Source: an uncultured Alphaproteobacteria bacterium (GTDB taxonomy: Bacteria > Pseudomonadota > Alphaproteobacteria > RF32 > CAG-239). From it: a stretch of 35,961 nt of DNA. The notes under the pieces are model-generated. The model was not told the origin of the DNA and searched no databases. It saw nothing but the letters and a program-made list of their open reading frames with translations. The stretch is from assembly GCA_944391725.1 (NCBI GenBank), contig CALXUQ010000015.1, forward strand, positions 1 to 35,961. The letters run 5' to 3'. Each line of letters opens with the position of its first letter. The first letter of the stretch is position 1. Below are positions 18,200 through 26,688 of this stretch, one piece after another. The position numbers and the translations under genes were made by a program.

Positions 18200-19675
18200 A
18201 TGAAATATTCTTTATACATAATCATTTTTTTGGCCATCGCATCGGCAATCTGGATGGGAACGGCTTTTTTGCGGCGGCTCAAAGAAGATATGCTATTCAA
18301 AATCTTAGCGCGGCGCTTGTTATCCAAACAAAAACCTGCCGAGAACGGCTGGTTTTTCTCCTCAATCGGGCTTTCGGAAATTGTGCGGCGGCTGGCTCAA
18401 AATAATCATCAAGCACTTAATCTGCTCACCAACGGCAAGATGGCGAAAGCTTGTCTAAGTTTGAAAAAGAAAAAATTGGCTTATCCTTATGGAATATTAC
18501 TAACTATTTATAATCCGCGGAAGGCCAAAAAAATATGGCAACAGCTATGTTTCAAGCACCCAAAAAACAATTTGTATCGAGCCGAACTGGCTAAAATTTA
18601 TTTGATTAACGGCAAAGAATCGGAAGCTTTTACCACAGCTGAAAGCATCAAAGAAAAATCGGCCTCGCGATACGCGCGCGGTGTGAAATATTATATCCAA
18701 AGTATTGAAATGACTAAAGCCTCCGAAATGAAAGAGGCATCGCAAAATGCTTCGGCGGCGGTAAAATGTTTTGAAAAAGAGCGCTGCTTGGCCGAGGCGG
18801 GAATCGCCTATTTGCAACTGGGGACGATTTATCGAATATCTGCCGTGAGCGATGTGGCACAGACGATGTTTGAAAGTGCGTTGGGGCTGTTTAAGAAACT
18901 CCAACTTGTCGAACTCCAAGCCGAGGCTCTCGGTAATCTTGGAATGTTAACCGCGGCGCAAAATCGGTTTGAAGAGGCGGAAAGCTATTTTGAAAAAGCC
19001 TTAAATCTTAATCTGAAGAACAATCGAAAACGCGGTGAGGCTGAAATCTTAAATCAGCAAGCATTGCTCTCTTTAGCTCAAAAACAAAATTCTAAAGCGC
19101 GAAAGACAGCCGAAAAGGCACTAAAAATCCATCAGCAACTTCACAATCTTCAGGGGCAAGCTTTTAGCTGGGATATCTTAAGTTATGTCAACTTGGCCCA
19201 AAAGAAGTATGATGAAGTGATTTTTTCGGCCCAAAAGGCGCTCAGTCTTTATAAACCCAGAAAAAATCTATCGGCAATTTTGGAAATGAAGTATATGCAG
19301 GCAAGTGCTTATTTTGTACTCGGGAAAAACGAATCGGCTGAAAAAATTTTGCGGCAAATTACCAAACAAGCCGCCAAGCAGGAAAGTTGTTTTCACGTGG
19401 CAAATGCTTATAATTTGCTCGGCTTGATTTTTTTGCAGAAAAAAGAATTCCAGCGGGCCAAGGGGCTGTTTATGCAGGCAGTGAGTTTTGAAGAACGAAA
19501 CGAACGTTTTAACTGTGCGGCGGTTGATTATGCAAACATTGCTCTCATTGAACAAAAATGCGGCAATGTGGACCAAGCTCGCAAAACGCTTGAGCTGGCT
19601 TTGGAATATGCCCAAAATTTTGAAGCGGACGAACTGGTCGAACAACTAAAAAAACAACTGCAACAGCTTGGTTAA
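18200..19675 (+). CDS. Membrane-anchored TPR-repeat protein
   Basis: A 491-residue protein with one N-terminal membrane helix (about residues 4-24), a basic linker and then an array of tetratricopeptide-type repeats to the C-terminus. Clear units include AEALGNLGMLTAAQNRFEEA, GEAEILNQQALLSLAQ, NAYNLLGLIFLQKKEFQRAK and ANIALIEQKCGNVDQARKT. The family fold is a protein-binding scaffold; no enzyme domain is present. I use the ATG at 18200; a TTG directly before it is in frame. The ribosome site is weak. It is divergent from the Lon-like protease and its stop overlaps that of the next gene on the opposite strand at TTAA. Confidence 0.8.
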   Translation: MKYSLYIIIFLAIASAIWMGTAFLRRLKEDMLFKILARRLLSKQKPAENGWFFSSIGLSEIVRRLAQNNHQALNLLTNGKMAKACLSLKKKKLAYPYGILLTIYNPRKAKKIWQQLCFKHPKNNLYRAELAKIYLINGKESEAFTTAESIKEKSASRYARGVKYYIQSIEMTKASEMKEASQNASAAVKCFEKERCLAEAGIAYLQLGTIYRISAVSDVAQTMFESALGLFKKLQLVELQAEALGNLGMLTAAQNRFEEAESYFEKALNLNLKNNRKRGEAEILNQQALLSLAQKQNSKARKTAEKALKIHQQLHNLQGQAFSWDILSYVNLAQKKYDEVIFSAQKALSLYKPRKNLSAILEMKYMQASAYFVLGKNESAEKILRQITKQAAKQESCFHVANAYNLLGLIFLQKKEFQRAKGLFMQAVSFEERNERFNCAAVDYANIALIEQKCGNVDQARKTLELALEYAQNFEADELVEQLKKQLQQLG

Positions 19676-20469
19676 TTATATTCCAGCTCAAATTTTATCC
19701 GCAACGGAAGGTTGTTTTCTTTATCGCGCGATTGGAACTCAATGTTTTTGATGCCGACATTTTTATAAGCCAAAACATTGACGCTGGGAACACAAAACGG
19801 ATTGAAAATATGTTTACCGTCGGTGAACATAATGCGGTTTTTAACCTCTAACGAACTCTTTTGCAAAAAATTCTTAAACACCGGTGACCAGGCCGGAATG
19901 CCGAAATTGCCTACCAAAATCAGCGGTTCATCTTGGCTTAAGACAAATTCTGCCAAATTGTTGTATATGGTCGGAGTTTCTTCCGGAGTCAAATCTTCTA
20001 AGTCTAGCTGCATTACCGTAAAGCGGCGGCGATTTTGGCGGAAAGTGGCAAAAACTGCCTCGCGTCCGGGGGATAGTCTAACCTTACCCATACGACGAGC
20101 CGGTGAACCAACACTTTCGACAATCTCGGGAAAAGCAGTGCGCCCTTCGTGATAGACCACATTAAGAGTGGCTTTGCCTTTGACCAACACGTTATAAAAC
20201 AAATTGGTGCTGGATGAAATGATAGTATAGTTAAAGACTAATAAGCACAAAGCACTAAAAGCGTATATGGTCTTGCGGTAAAACAGCGCATATAACATCA
20301 AAAACAGTGAAAACAAGTAAAGGTGGAAACGAGCCCCGTCAACCCAACGGAAAAAGGACGTATCCGGAAACATCAGCGCCAAAAACAGCACTATGGCAAC
20401 CAGACTCAGACTAACTGCCAAAAAGATATTGATGCGCTTTTGCTTCTTTTTCTGACCGAAATAACTCAT
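19672..20469 (-). CDS. Membrane protein with degenerate EEP-type domain
   Basis: A 265-residue protein with about three N-terminal membrane helices (roughly 14-34, 48-62, 66-88) and a soluble domain of about 165 residues. The layout and the block LILVGNFGIPAWSPVFKNFL resemble YafD-like endonuclease/exonuclease/phosphatase proteins. Those normally read GDFN-x-x-PWSP and end with an SDH motif. Here the metal-site Asp and Asn of GDFN are replaced (GNFG), and no SDH is visible near the C-terminus. I infer a catalytically dead relative, or a divergent function. It converges with the TPR gene and is divergent from the 20572 gene. Confidence 0.6.
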   Translation of the reverse strand: MSYFGQKKKQKRINIFLAVSLSLVAIVLFLALMFPDTSFFRWVDGARFHLYLFSLFLMLYALFYRKTIYAFSALCLLVFNYTIISSSTNLFYNVLVKGKATLNVVYHEGRTAFPEIVESVGSPARRMGKVRLSPGREAVFATFRQNRRRFTVMQLDLEDLTPEETPTIYNNLAEFVLSQDEPLILVGNFGIPAWSPVFKNFLQKSSLEVKNRIMFTDGKHIFNPFCVPSVNVLAYKNVGIKNIEFQSRDKENNLPLRIKFELEYN

Positions 20470-20571
20470 TTCTTAACTATTTATTGTCTTTTTTACGGTA
20501 AGTGTATAATATCTTTAGTTAAAGTAATACTAATAGTAAAAATCTATTTTGTAAACGGTGTTGAACGAAAT

Positions 20572-21957
20572 ATGTTTAACGAGATGATAACATTGCTTTC
20601 TTTAGGCGAAATCCAGACGGCCATCAGCAGTAAATTTGAGGGCATGAGTAATTTTATGGACCATTATCTGTCCAACAGCGGAAATTTGCGCACCCTGTCT
20701 ATTGTGTTGATGATGTTGGCAATTGTCTTATTTTTGCTCTTGATTGTGGTTTTATACATGAAATCGTTGTCATCTTTTTTGCGTTTGGAGCAAAACCGTA
20801 ACAAAGACAGCGAAAAGCGCTCTAAGTCTTTTTTTGAAAGTATGGACGATGATGCCGATGCGGCCGAAATCGAAAAAATTCGCCAAGAAGAACTGGAAAA
20901 AGAGCTGGAACGAGAACTAGAAATTGCCGTCGCCGAAAAAGCTTCGCGCGAGGAAAAAGCTCGGGCCGAACAAAAGAAAAAAGAACAGGAAGAAAAAGAT
21001 CGTAAGCAGGAGCAAGTAACCGAATTGCCCAAACGAATGGTGGCCAGAAACGATAATGTGCTGGATTTGGACTGGAAAAAAGGCAAGCTTAAAGATATGG
21101 AAAATTTGCCCGAACCTCCGGATATTCCGCTCCAATATCAACAAAGCAAAAAACAACTTTCTGAACTCTTGGGCTTGATTATTGATATGCTCGGGCGTAA
21201 TGTCGATGACCTCAAAATTGCGCAAACCGTTATGTTTAGAAATATGGCTCAGGAATCAGAAGAAACTATCTTGCAGACGATTGACGCAATAAAAGATTTT
21301 ATCGCTCTTTGCATTAACGGACGCTTTACACCGCTGCGTAACACTAAAAAACTGCCCGATGAGGAAAAAGCTCTTTATAATTTGGCCATGGGTGATAGTT
21401 CACCGGCATTGTCTTTGCTTGAGGCTTTGATGGATGATAATATTGATAAGGCAGCCGTGTTGCCCGAAAGCCCTAAACGCGATGAAATGTTTGCTACTAC
21501 CTCAAATTATGCCGTTACTTTCGGAACTCTGGCGGCAATTGCCGATGTGCATTTGGCAACCGGAGCATTTGAGCTGGCAATTGAGCTTTATCCGCAAAAT
21601 ATTAATGCTTGGAACAGAATTGGCGATATGTATCAGTTGGCCGAAAATGAGACTCAAGCCACTAAAGCTTATCAGAATGTATTAAACCTTGCCGATGAGG
21701 AAATGAACCAACGGCAGATAGCTAATGCGCAGAAAATGCTCTCGCAATATTATTATGCTCAAGGAGATAGTTTGCAGGCGGCCAAACTTCATAATACTTC
21801 TAAGGGATATTATGATTCCATCGGTATTAATCGGCGTTTGGATCGTCAAGAAGTGGAAATTGTGGAGATTATCGAATCGCACCAACAAGAAGAACTTGAA
21901 GCAACCATCAGTAAAATTTTAGCTAATCAAAATCTTAAACAATATAGTTTTGCCTAG
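20572..21957 (+). CDS. Membrane-anchored coiled-coil/TPR protein
   Basis: A 461-residue protein. One membrane helix lies near residues 43-64. A highly charged Glu/Lys/Arg coiled coil follows (about 90-150), then a helical region. Near the C-terminus are TPR-like repeats around LAAIADVHLATGAFELAIEL, NAWNRIGDMYQLAENETQA and KMLSQYYYAQGDSLQAAKL. I recognise no named family. The ATG at 20572 is the first one after the TATAAT-like -10 at 20505-20510; a longer in-frame extension to 20323 would overlap the gene on the other strand and is rejected. It is a second anchored TPR protein within 3 kb, but the two are not obviously paralogous. Confidence 0.75.
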   Translation: MFNEMITLLSLGEIQTAISSKFEGMSNFMDHYLSNSGNLRTLSIVLMMLAIVLFLLLIVVLYMKSLSSFLRLEQNRNKDSEKRSKSFFESMDDDADAAEIEKIRQEELEKELERELEIAVAEKASREEKARAEQKKKEQEEKDRKQEQVTELPKRMVARNDNVLDLDWKKGKLKDMENLPEPPDIPLQYQQSKKQLSELLGLIIDMLGRNVDDLKIAQTVMFRNMAQESEETILQTIDAIKDFIALCINGRFTPLRNTKKLPDEEKALYNLAMGDSSPALSLLEALMDDNIDKAAVLPESPKRDEMFATTSNYAVTFGTLAAIADVHLATGAFELAIELYPQNINAWNRIGDMYQLAENETQATKAYQNVLNLADEEMNQRQIANAQKMLSQYYYAQGDSLQAAKLHNTSKGYYDSIGINRRLDRQEVEIVEIIESHQQEELEATISKILANQNLKQYSFA

Positions 21958-22013
21958 TTAAGACTATTTCACGAAATAAGTAGGACAAACCCGAAAGAGT
22001 GCATTAGTTGGAA

Positions 22014-22064
22014 GTGGCCGAAGCGAGTTAGTGAGCCTTAGCGAACTTAGGAGAAGAAACGCCG
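22014..22064 (+). repeat. Direct repeat A, copy 1
   Basis: A 51-base segment (GTGGCCGAAGCGAGTTAGTG... to ...AAACGCCG) that recurs at 22407-22458 with one substitution and one inserted base. It contains short internal echoes of GCGA and TTAG. Confidence 0.85.
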
Positions 22065-22068
22065 AGGA

Positions 22069-22097
22069 TGAAAAAACTTTCGGTGAAAGTTTTTTCA
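22069..22097. repeat. Perfect 13-bp inverted repeat
   Basis: TGAAAAAACTTTC (22069-22081) pairs with GAAAGTTTTTTCA (22085-22097) around a GGT loop. It lies 111 bases after the stop of the 20572 gene and could end that transcript, since the 3' arm carries a T run; it is symmetric enough to act on both strands. Confidence 0.7.
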
Positions 22098-22228
22098 CCG
22101 CAGGGTCAGGAAACATCAATAAGCAAGGCTTTGATAGAAGCCGCAGCGCATTTAGGTTTCCAACGTCGCGAAGTTGTTAGGCGGCGCCGAAACAGTATGT
22201 TTCAAGCGGCCGTTACATAATGAGCTGC

Positions 22229-22303
22229 CGTTTGCGCTTAATGGATTGAGGACTAACTTGAAAGTAGGCGCAAACAGGTGGTTACTTATGCGGCCGGGAG
22301 CGC
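22229..22303 (+). repeat. Direct repeat B, copy 1
   Basis: A 75-base segment repeated identically at 22459-22533, 230 bases downstream. GTTTGCGC at its start pairs with GCGCAAAC inside it, so each copy can form a 46-base hairpin. Confidence 0.88.
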
Positions 22304-22406
22304 TGGAGGATATAAAAGGCTCCGGCGGAGCGTTTTATGACGACAGACGAGAGTTTGTCAGTGAGTGAGCAAGCGACAGCGCCGGGAAACGAACTCTACA
22401 AACCGA

Positions 22407-22458
22407 GTGACCGAAGCGAGTTAGTGAGCCTTAGCGAACTTAGGAGCAAGAAACGCCG
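22407..22458 (+). repeat. Direct repeat A, copy 2
   Basis: Second copy of the 22014-22064 segment, here joined directly to repeat B copy 2; in the first arrangement A and B are 164 bases apart. Confidence 0.85.
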
Positions 22459-22533
22459 CGTTTGCGCTTAATGGATTGAGGACTAACTTGAAAGTAGGCG
22501 CAAACAGGTGGTTACTTATGCGGCCGGGAGCGC
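22459..22533 (+). repeat. Direct repeat B, copy 2
   Basis: Second copy of 22229-22303. It runs into a third GCGCAAAC and a CCGGGAG/CTCCCGG stem (22524-22530 with 22542-22548), which lies 3' of the last gene of the minus-strand operon and might help end it, though no T run follows. Confidence 0.88.
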
Positions 22534-22596
22534 AAACGCCACTCCCGGTTTAAGAAAGAAATGCATAACATAATAATATCTCTGAGACAGAAAAGG

Positions 22597-23121
22597 TTAA
22601 AATCCTTTCACGCAGCGCGGATAGAACATATTCCTGTTTTGGGCATCAGTAGAAAAACCATACTTATTAAGATATGTGATTCCATAACCACGAGATTCTA
22701 TCCAATACCAACTATCTGCCAAAAGTTCCTGACCAGTAGGCAGAGTTTTAAGTTTGGCATTTAAGGTCGCAAATTTGGTATTGCTGACGCCGTTAATCCG
22801 CTCATTACCCATACGGAGAATTTCCATGGCATTTGGGAGTTTCCATTCCCCCTTTTTAGTACCTAAAGTCACATAACTATTACAATAGGATTGAGCTGAA
22901 ACGTAAGTCATGGCAGCGGGTTGGTCTAAAGTCATAATATAACCATGGTCGCGCCGAGCTGAAACCCAATACACTAACCCGACCGGAACTTTATCATCAC
23001 GAACGGTTTTATCAAAGGTGCCATCATGATAAAAGACATCTCCGACTTCCACCGCATAAGCATAATTTACTCCACTAAAAATAGCGGCAGTTATAGTTAA
23101 GATGGTTAAAATATGTTTCAT
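22597..23121 (-). CDS. Secreted DUF1566/Lcl_C-like protein, short form
   Basis: A 174-residue protein with a signal peptide of about 22 residues (ending near YAYA). The mature part starts VEVGDVFYHDGTF and continues with VPVGLVYWVS, HGYIMTLDQPA, a paired-Cys region and GEWKLPNAMEI. The GxWxLPxxxEI core resembles the DUF1566/Lcl_C domain (usually DWRLPT-x-x-EL). It ends RCVKGF. It lacks the N-terminal Cys half-module of its neighbour at 23133. The ATG has a GGAGAAC site. It is the last gene of the operon starting at 25863, 11 bases after the previous stop. Related short forms are at 26133 and 26689. Function is unknown; cell-surface or secreted localisation is inferred. Confidence 0.78.
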   Translation of the reverse strand: MKHILTILTITAAIFSGVNYAYAVEVGDVFYHDGTFDKTVRDDKVPVGLVYWVSARRDHGYIMTLDQPAAMTYVSAQSYCNSYVTLGTKKGEWKLPNAMEILRMGNERINGVSNTKFATLNAKLKTLPTGQELLADSWYWIESRGYGITYLNKYGFSTDAQNRNMFYPRCVKGF

Positions 23122-23132
23122 CTTTGTTCTCC

Positions 23133-23954
23133 TTAAAAATCTGCCACACAGCGGAAATTGTTGTAATAATTTTTATAGTTGGCATTACTATGTTTAAAAT
23201 TTTCATGTATGTGAGGTAGTATATTATTTATATTAGTGGTATAATTATCCGTACTTGACCATGGAGAAAGGGAATATGATAACCTTGAACCGGCTTGGCA
23301 ATTACTTCCTACATGAGTATGTTTAGTACAGTAGCTATGGTAAGAACTATTGTACCCCAAAAGAGCAGAATATACATATTCTAGTGTATCTCCTTGAGGA
23401 ACCAGACCTAAATAGTTATTAAACTGATTGAAGGTATAATTAGGATTGGCATTGGAATACATCCATACCTCACCGGCGCTCGGTAAATGCCAATCTCCGG
23501 ATTTAGTACCTTGAGTAGAATAACCATTGCAATAGATATTGGCTTCATCTCGTGTCATCGGTAAGGGGGCGTCAATAGCTAAAACTAAGCCATGATTTTT
23601 CTTACCGTTTGGGTGAACATAAACCACTATCCCTATCGGGAGTTTATTGGCATTATAGCTGGCAGCGGTCGAACCATCTGAGTACACAATGTGACCAACG
23701 GCAATCTCGTTTTTGAACACAAAATCTACATTTTCGGCAGAAACGCAAAACATTTTGCTTTGGTCAAAAGGACAACGCATTCCGCCATCGGGACATTGGT
23801 CAATAGATTTGGTATAGCCAAGCGAAGCACAATCCGGTGCCGCCGTGCAGGTGATGGTTGAGGTTTGGGCTAAGCCGCCGTGCGGTAGTATAAACATAAG
23901 CCCACCTGCGGCAATCGGGCCATATTTGAGAGCCCAAAAAGTTATTTTATTCAT
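23133..23954 (-). CDS. Secreted Cys-module plus DUF1566-like protein
   Basis: A 273-residue protein with a signal peptide (about 29 residues, ending GGLA). Next is one Cys half-module: C-x4-DCASLGY, then C-x5-RCPFDQSKMFC (about residues 36-71), the same pattern that ends the giant protein encoded just upstream. Then comes the DUF1566-like domain with IVYSDGSTAASY, LPIGIVVYVHPNGKKNHGL, YCNGYSTQGTKSGDWHLPS and a variable Tyr/Ser/His-rich segment. It ends RCVADF. AGGAGAAAG precedes the ATG. It is the middle gene of the operon 25863 to 22597. Its close relatives are the genes at 27250 and 28261. Binding or adhesion is a guess from the architecture. Confidence 0.78.
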   Translation of the reverse strand: MNKITFWALKYGPIAAGGLMFILPHGGLAQTSTITCTAAPDCASLGYTKSIDQCPDGGMRCPFDQSKMFCVSAENVDFVFKNEIAVGHIVYSDGSTAASYNANKLPIGIVVYVHPNGKKNHGLVLAIDAPLPMTRDEANIYCNGYSTQGTKSGDWHLPSAGEVWMYSNANPNYTFNQFNNYLGLVPQGDTLEYVYSALLGYNSSYHSYCTKHTHVGSNCQAGSRLSYSLSPWSSTDNYTTNINNILPHIHENFKHSNANYKNYYNNFRCVADF

Positions 23955-24021
23955 TTTTCTTTCTCCTGTTGGTATATTTTAATGCGGAATGTTGGGTTGT
24001 TTTCTCCTTGGGTTGAGATTG

Positions 24022-25863
24022 TTAGTTGGCACACATAATCCAATTGGTGTCATAGGGGCATTTGAGGATATTCTTATTGACACAGTTAAAATCCCACAAT
24101 TGGTAGCCAAGCTTTTGGCAATCTGTTTCGGGGGTGGTGCAATAATATTCATATTTGCCGGCGCAGGCATAGGGACAATATGTGCCGGAGCAAGCATCTT
24201 GAGTGCATAGTGCACCGGCCGGACAACTGGTGTTGCCTTCACAGGCGTTGGGGCATTCTTGACATTGACTATAAAATGTACCTTCTGGGGTTTGGCAGCT
24301 TTGTGCATTTGAGGCACCGCCATACGGACAATCTAAAAAACCTTCACAAAGATTGGGGACACCATCATAATAGACTTTGCCGCAACATTCGCATTTGTCG
24401 GTTTGAGTGTAGCCGGCCAGCAAACTGCCCTCAAAAGGAAGTTCTTTGCAATGACGACAACAATCGCCGGTGTCTTTATCAACACACATTACCCAGGCGG
24501 TATCGTAGGGACAATGCAAGATATCTTTGCCTTCACAATAAAAATCCGGCAAAATATAACCTAAATCTTGACAATCGGTATGGGGGACCGTGCAATAGTT
24601 TTTATAATTGGTTTGGCAGGCATAAGGGCAATAGGTGCCGGAGCAGGCATCTTTGTTACAGAGTGCGCCCGATGGACAAGTGGTGTTGCCGGGGCAGGCA
24701 TTGGGACACTCTTTGCAGGTGGAATAAAGAGTTTTGGTGCCGCTCAGACAATTGGTGGAACCATCTGCTCCGCCAAAGGGGCATTCTGAAAAACCTTCGC
24801 AGGGGTCTTCTTTGACTTTGTAAAACACCTTTTCGCAACAACGGCAGGTCTCAGTGGCCACATAGCCGGGTTTGACACTTTCTTCGGGATAATCCTCACA
24901 AATTTTGCAACAGCTGCCGTCATCGGGCAAACAGTATACAAGCTGGTCATTGTAGGGGCATTTGATGGTTTCGGCGCCGGGGCAATCCGTTGGAACTTGG
25001 GTATAGCCTAAGGTTTCGCAATCGGTGCTATCCGGAGCTTGGCAAAAGTATTTATAACCGACTTCGCAGGCATAGGGGTCGCAGTAACGCCAGGTGCAGG
25101 CTTCATATTCGCACAGCGCATTTTCCGGACAGGTTTCGTTGGAGCATTTCGCCTCGCAGCGTTTGCACTTGTCACACTTAACCACACCAAAAGAAATACA
25201 GGTTTTGGCATCGGGCGCACAACCATCTTGACAATCCCAAAAACCTTCGCATGCATTGAAATCTCCGGAGGCGGCAATGTATTTGGTTCCGTTACAGCTC
25301 TCGCAAGAGGCCACGGCAGTCTTATCTCCTAATTCATCTTTACTGACGAAACCGGGGCAGGTATTGCAGCAGTGCCCAAACTCATCAGAAAGAGAACAAT
25401 GGTCGTTGGGGTCAATTACCCAGCCGGCATCGCAGGTAGAAACATAGGTCGGGTCTTCGGCCAGACAGGCTTCTTCCAAGTCGAGCTGGCACTCTTTGTA
25501 CATTTCCTCCCCGTTGGGACATTTGTTGAAAAGCTCGGTCGGAGGTTCGCACTCGGTGATGATGTAGTCGTTAATGGTGCACCAGGCTTTGTTGTTGCAC
25601 TTGATATAATTGGAATTGTAAGGGCAGAACTCAATAATGGAATATTGATGACAGACGCGGTTTTGGTAACTTTCATAGCCTTCGGATTTGCATTTTTCGG
25701 CGTCTTGGTTGGTATCGGGGGTGGCGGTTTTGTCACCGCAGTCAGGCAAAAAACAAATGGAACTTTGGGCCGGAGTAGAAATTGCAACAGATAAAATCAC
25801 TCCAAGCAACAGGCCGGGCGATATGACAAAAAAACTCAATCTGCTTTTGAGCTGGGCAAACAT
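24022..25863 (-). CDS. Giant secreted cysteine-rich repeat protein, copy 1
   Basis: A 613-residue protein with about 80 cysteines by my count. A signal peptide ends near TPAQSS. The body is a tandem module of about 150 residues. Its order is: TDC-x2-LGY, then a C-x-CPYD-x4-C stretch, CC-x2-C, GY-x7-C-x-CC, C-GF-x2-C-P-GG, ECPNAC-GNT-CP-GALC and DACSGTYCPYAC. The last two modules are clearest; the protein ends on a half-module (LGY ... ILKCPYDTNWIMCAN). Many CxxC pairs suggest disulfides or metal binding. I start at the ATG at 25863, which has GGAGAAAG upstream; a longer frame to 25893 would run through that site. First gene of a three-gene operon. I know no named family for it. Confidence 0.8.
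   Translation of the reverse strand: MFAQLKSRLSFFVISPGLLLGVILSVAISTPAQSSICFLPDCGDKTATPDTNQDAEKCKSEGYESYQNRVCHQYSIIEFCPYNSNYIKCNNKAWCTINDYIITECEPPTELFNKCPNGEEMYKECQLDLEEACLAEDPTYVSTCDAGWVIDPNDHCSLSDEFGHCCNTCPGFVSKDELGDKTAVASCESCNGTKYIAASGDFNACEGFWDCQDGCAPDAKTCISFGVVKCDKCKRCEAKCSNETCPENALCEYEACTWRYCDPYACEVGYKYFCQAPDSTDCETLGYTQVPTDCPGAETIKCPYNDQLVYCLPDDGSCCKICEDYPEESVKPGYVATETCRCCEKVFYKVKEDPCEGFSECPFGGADGSTNCLSGTKTLYSTCKECPNACPGNTTCPSGALCNKDACSGTYCPYACQTNYKNYCTVPHTDCQDLGYILPDFYCEGKDILHCPYDTAWVMCVDKDTGDCCRHCKELPFEGSLLAGYTQTDKCECCGKVYYDGVPNLCEGFLDCPYGGASNAQSCQTPEGTFYSQCQECPNACEGNTSCPAGALCTQDACSGTYCPYACAGKYEYYCTTPETDCQKLGYQLWDFNCVNKNILKCPYDTNWIMCAN
25226..25774 (-). repeat. Duplicated coding segment, copy 1
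   Basis: 549 bases encoding the N-terminal region of the giant Cys-rich protein match 30280-30828 with no indel and about 41 substitutions by eye (about 93% identity). Outside it the two genes diverge quickly while keeping the Cys pattern. Confidence 0.85.
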
Positions 25864-25871
25864 AATTTTCT

Positions 25872-26018
25872 TTCTCCGATAGTCCATAGACAAAAATACT
25901 AAATCATCACATTTTATCCGTAAGTTAGGTTACACGACTCTATTCATTAGTATATAATAAAATAATTTTCCAAAATTTGCAATAATTAATTAGCTTACCC
26001 TAATGTTATTTGTCCAAT
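25872..26018 (-). repeat. 147-bp promoter/leader repeat, copy 1
   Basis: Matches 30924-31070 at 146 of 147 positions (the single difference is C at 25933 against T at 30985). It covers the promoter, the 5' untranslated leader and the start of the ribosome site of the first operon. Confidence 0.95.
25954..25982 (-). promoter_or_regulatory. Promoter of the 25863-22597 operon
   Basis: On the minus strand TTGCAA (25977-25982) and TATTAT (25954-25959) are exactly 17 bases apart. Transcription would start near 25947 and leave a leader of about 84 bases. Confidence 0.65.
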
Positions 26019-26050
26019 TGTTAAAGAAAACAGCTAATTAAACTTTGTAT

Positions 26051-26095
26051 AAAAAAGAACACTCCGCAGAATGCTATCGCTATCCTACGGAGTGT
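26051..26095 (-). terminator. Terminator of the 30917-26133 operon
   Basis: On the minus strand ACACTCCG (26088-26095) pairs with CGGAGTGT (26059-26066), with extra pairing in the 21-base loop, then a T-rich tract TTCTTTTTT ends near 26051. It lies about 38 bases after the stop at 26133 and just before the next promoter. Confidence 0.82.
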
Positions 26096-26132
26096 CGGAG
26101 AAAGAAGACATAATAATACTTTTTACCCAAAC

Positions 26133-26675
26133 TTAAAATGCGGTAATGCAACGGACACCATAGCTGGCTGCCGCTCCTTGTGCCGTGCCTCCACCTCCAG
26201 TAATTCTACCGGTAGCCGGATTGAATGCGTAAGGATAACTGGAGTTGGCAACGTAGTTTTTACTGCTAAGCTTGGTTGCAGCCTTACCATCAGCCTTAGT
26301 TACTCGCCCCAATATGTTGTTCATAGCTGTATAATTATCGGTTGTCGTACCGTTAACTCTATACTTACCCATACGAATTAACTCAATTCTCTGCGGAAGC
26401 TTCCAATCCCCAGCTAATGTGCCTTCTGTATAGTATTCCAAACAATACACATTAGCATTAAAAACATTCATGTTACTTGAGGCTTCATCTAAGGCCATAA
26501 TGTAGCCAAAGTCTTTGTTAGGAGAAACCCAATAAACTAAGCCTATCGCCTGCTTACCAGATTGCATGCTACTGGAAAATGTCTTATCGCTGAAATATAT
26601 ATCACCAACTTCAACTGCACTTGCATTGCGACAAACTAATATGGAAAGAAGAAAAATTGTAAAAAATATCTTCAT
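26133..26675 (-). CDS. Secreted DUF1566-like protein, short form, tandem copy 2
   Basis: A 180-residue protein with a signal peptide (about 20 residues, ending ASA). The mature protein begins VEVGDIYFSDKTF, followed by QAIGLVYWVSPNKDFGYIMA, a Cys near YCLEYYTEGTLAGDW, KLPQRIELIRMGKYRVNG and a Gly-rich segment (GGGGTAQG). It ends RCITAF. It is a close tandem paralogue of the next gene upstream (26689-27234), with long identical DNA stretches. I start at 26675 (MKIFF), which has AAAGGG upstream and gives a clean signal peptide; an extension to 26753 would overlap the neighbouring gene. Last gene of the five-gene operon. Function unknown. Confidence 0.78.
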   Translation of the reverse strand: MKIFFTIFLLSILVCRNASAVEVGDIYFSDKTFSSSMQSGKQAIGLVYWVSPNKDFGYIMALDEASSNMNVFNANVYCLEYYTEGTLAGDWKLPQRIELIRMGKYRVNGTTTDNYTAMNNILGRVTKADGKAATKLSSKNYVANSSYPYAFNPATGRITGGGGTAQGAAASYGVRCITAF

Positions 26676-26688
26676 AGCTAAACCCTTT

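Larger units (their letters stand above)
21958..22596. other. 639-base non-coding repeat region
   Basis: No credible gene is present. The stretch is made of two pairs of direct repeats (22014-22064 with 22407-22458, and 22229-22303 with 22459-22533), a perfect inverted repeat (22069-22097), a GCTCC-GGC-GGAGC hairpin near 22319-22331 and a CCGGGAG/CTCCCGG hairpin at 22524-22548. It marks the border between conserved genes and the secreted-protein cluster. Confidence 0.75.

Noticed and set aside
20323-20571. N-terminal extension of the 20572 protein
   Set aside because: It overlaps the opposite-strand gene and the likely promoter, and gives no signal or domain.
22014-22533. Possible CRISPR array
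   Set aside because: Repeats are 51 and 75 bases, occur only twice each, and spacing differs; no short regular repeats with equal spacers and no cas genes nearby.
24180-24815. Long plus-strand frame (211 codons) inside the giant Cys-rich gene
   Set aside because: It is antisense to a gene with signal peptide, ribosome site and conserved Cys pattern; its product is low-complexity Arg/Cys/His-rich, as expected from the reverse of Cys-coding DNA. The same holds for 29511-30071 and 25372-25794.
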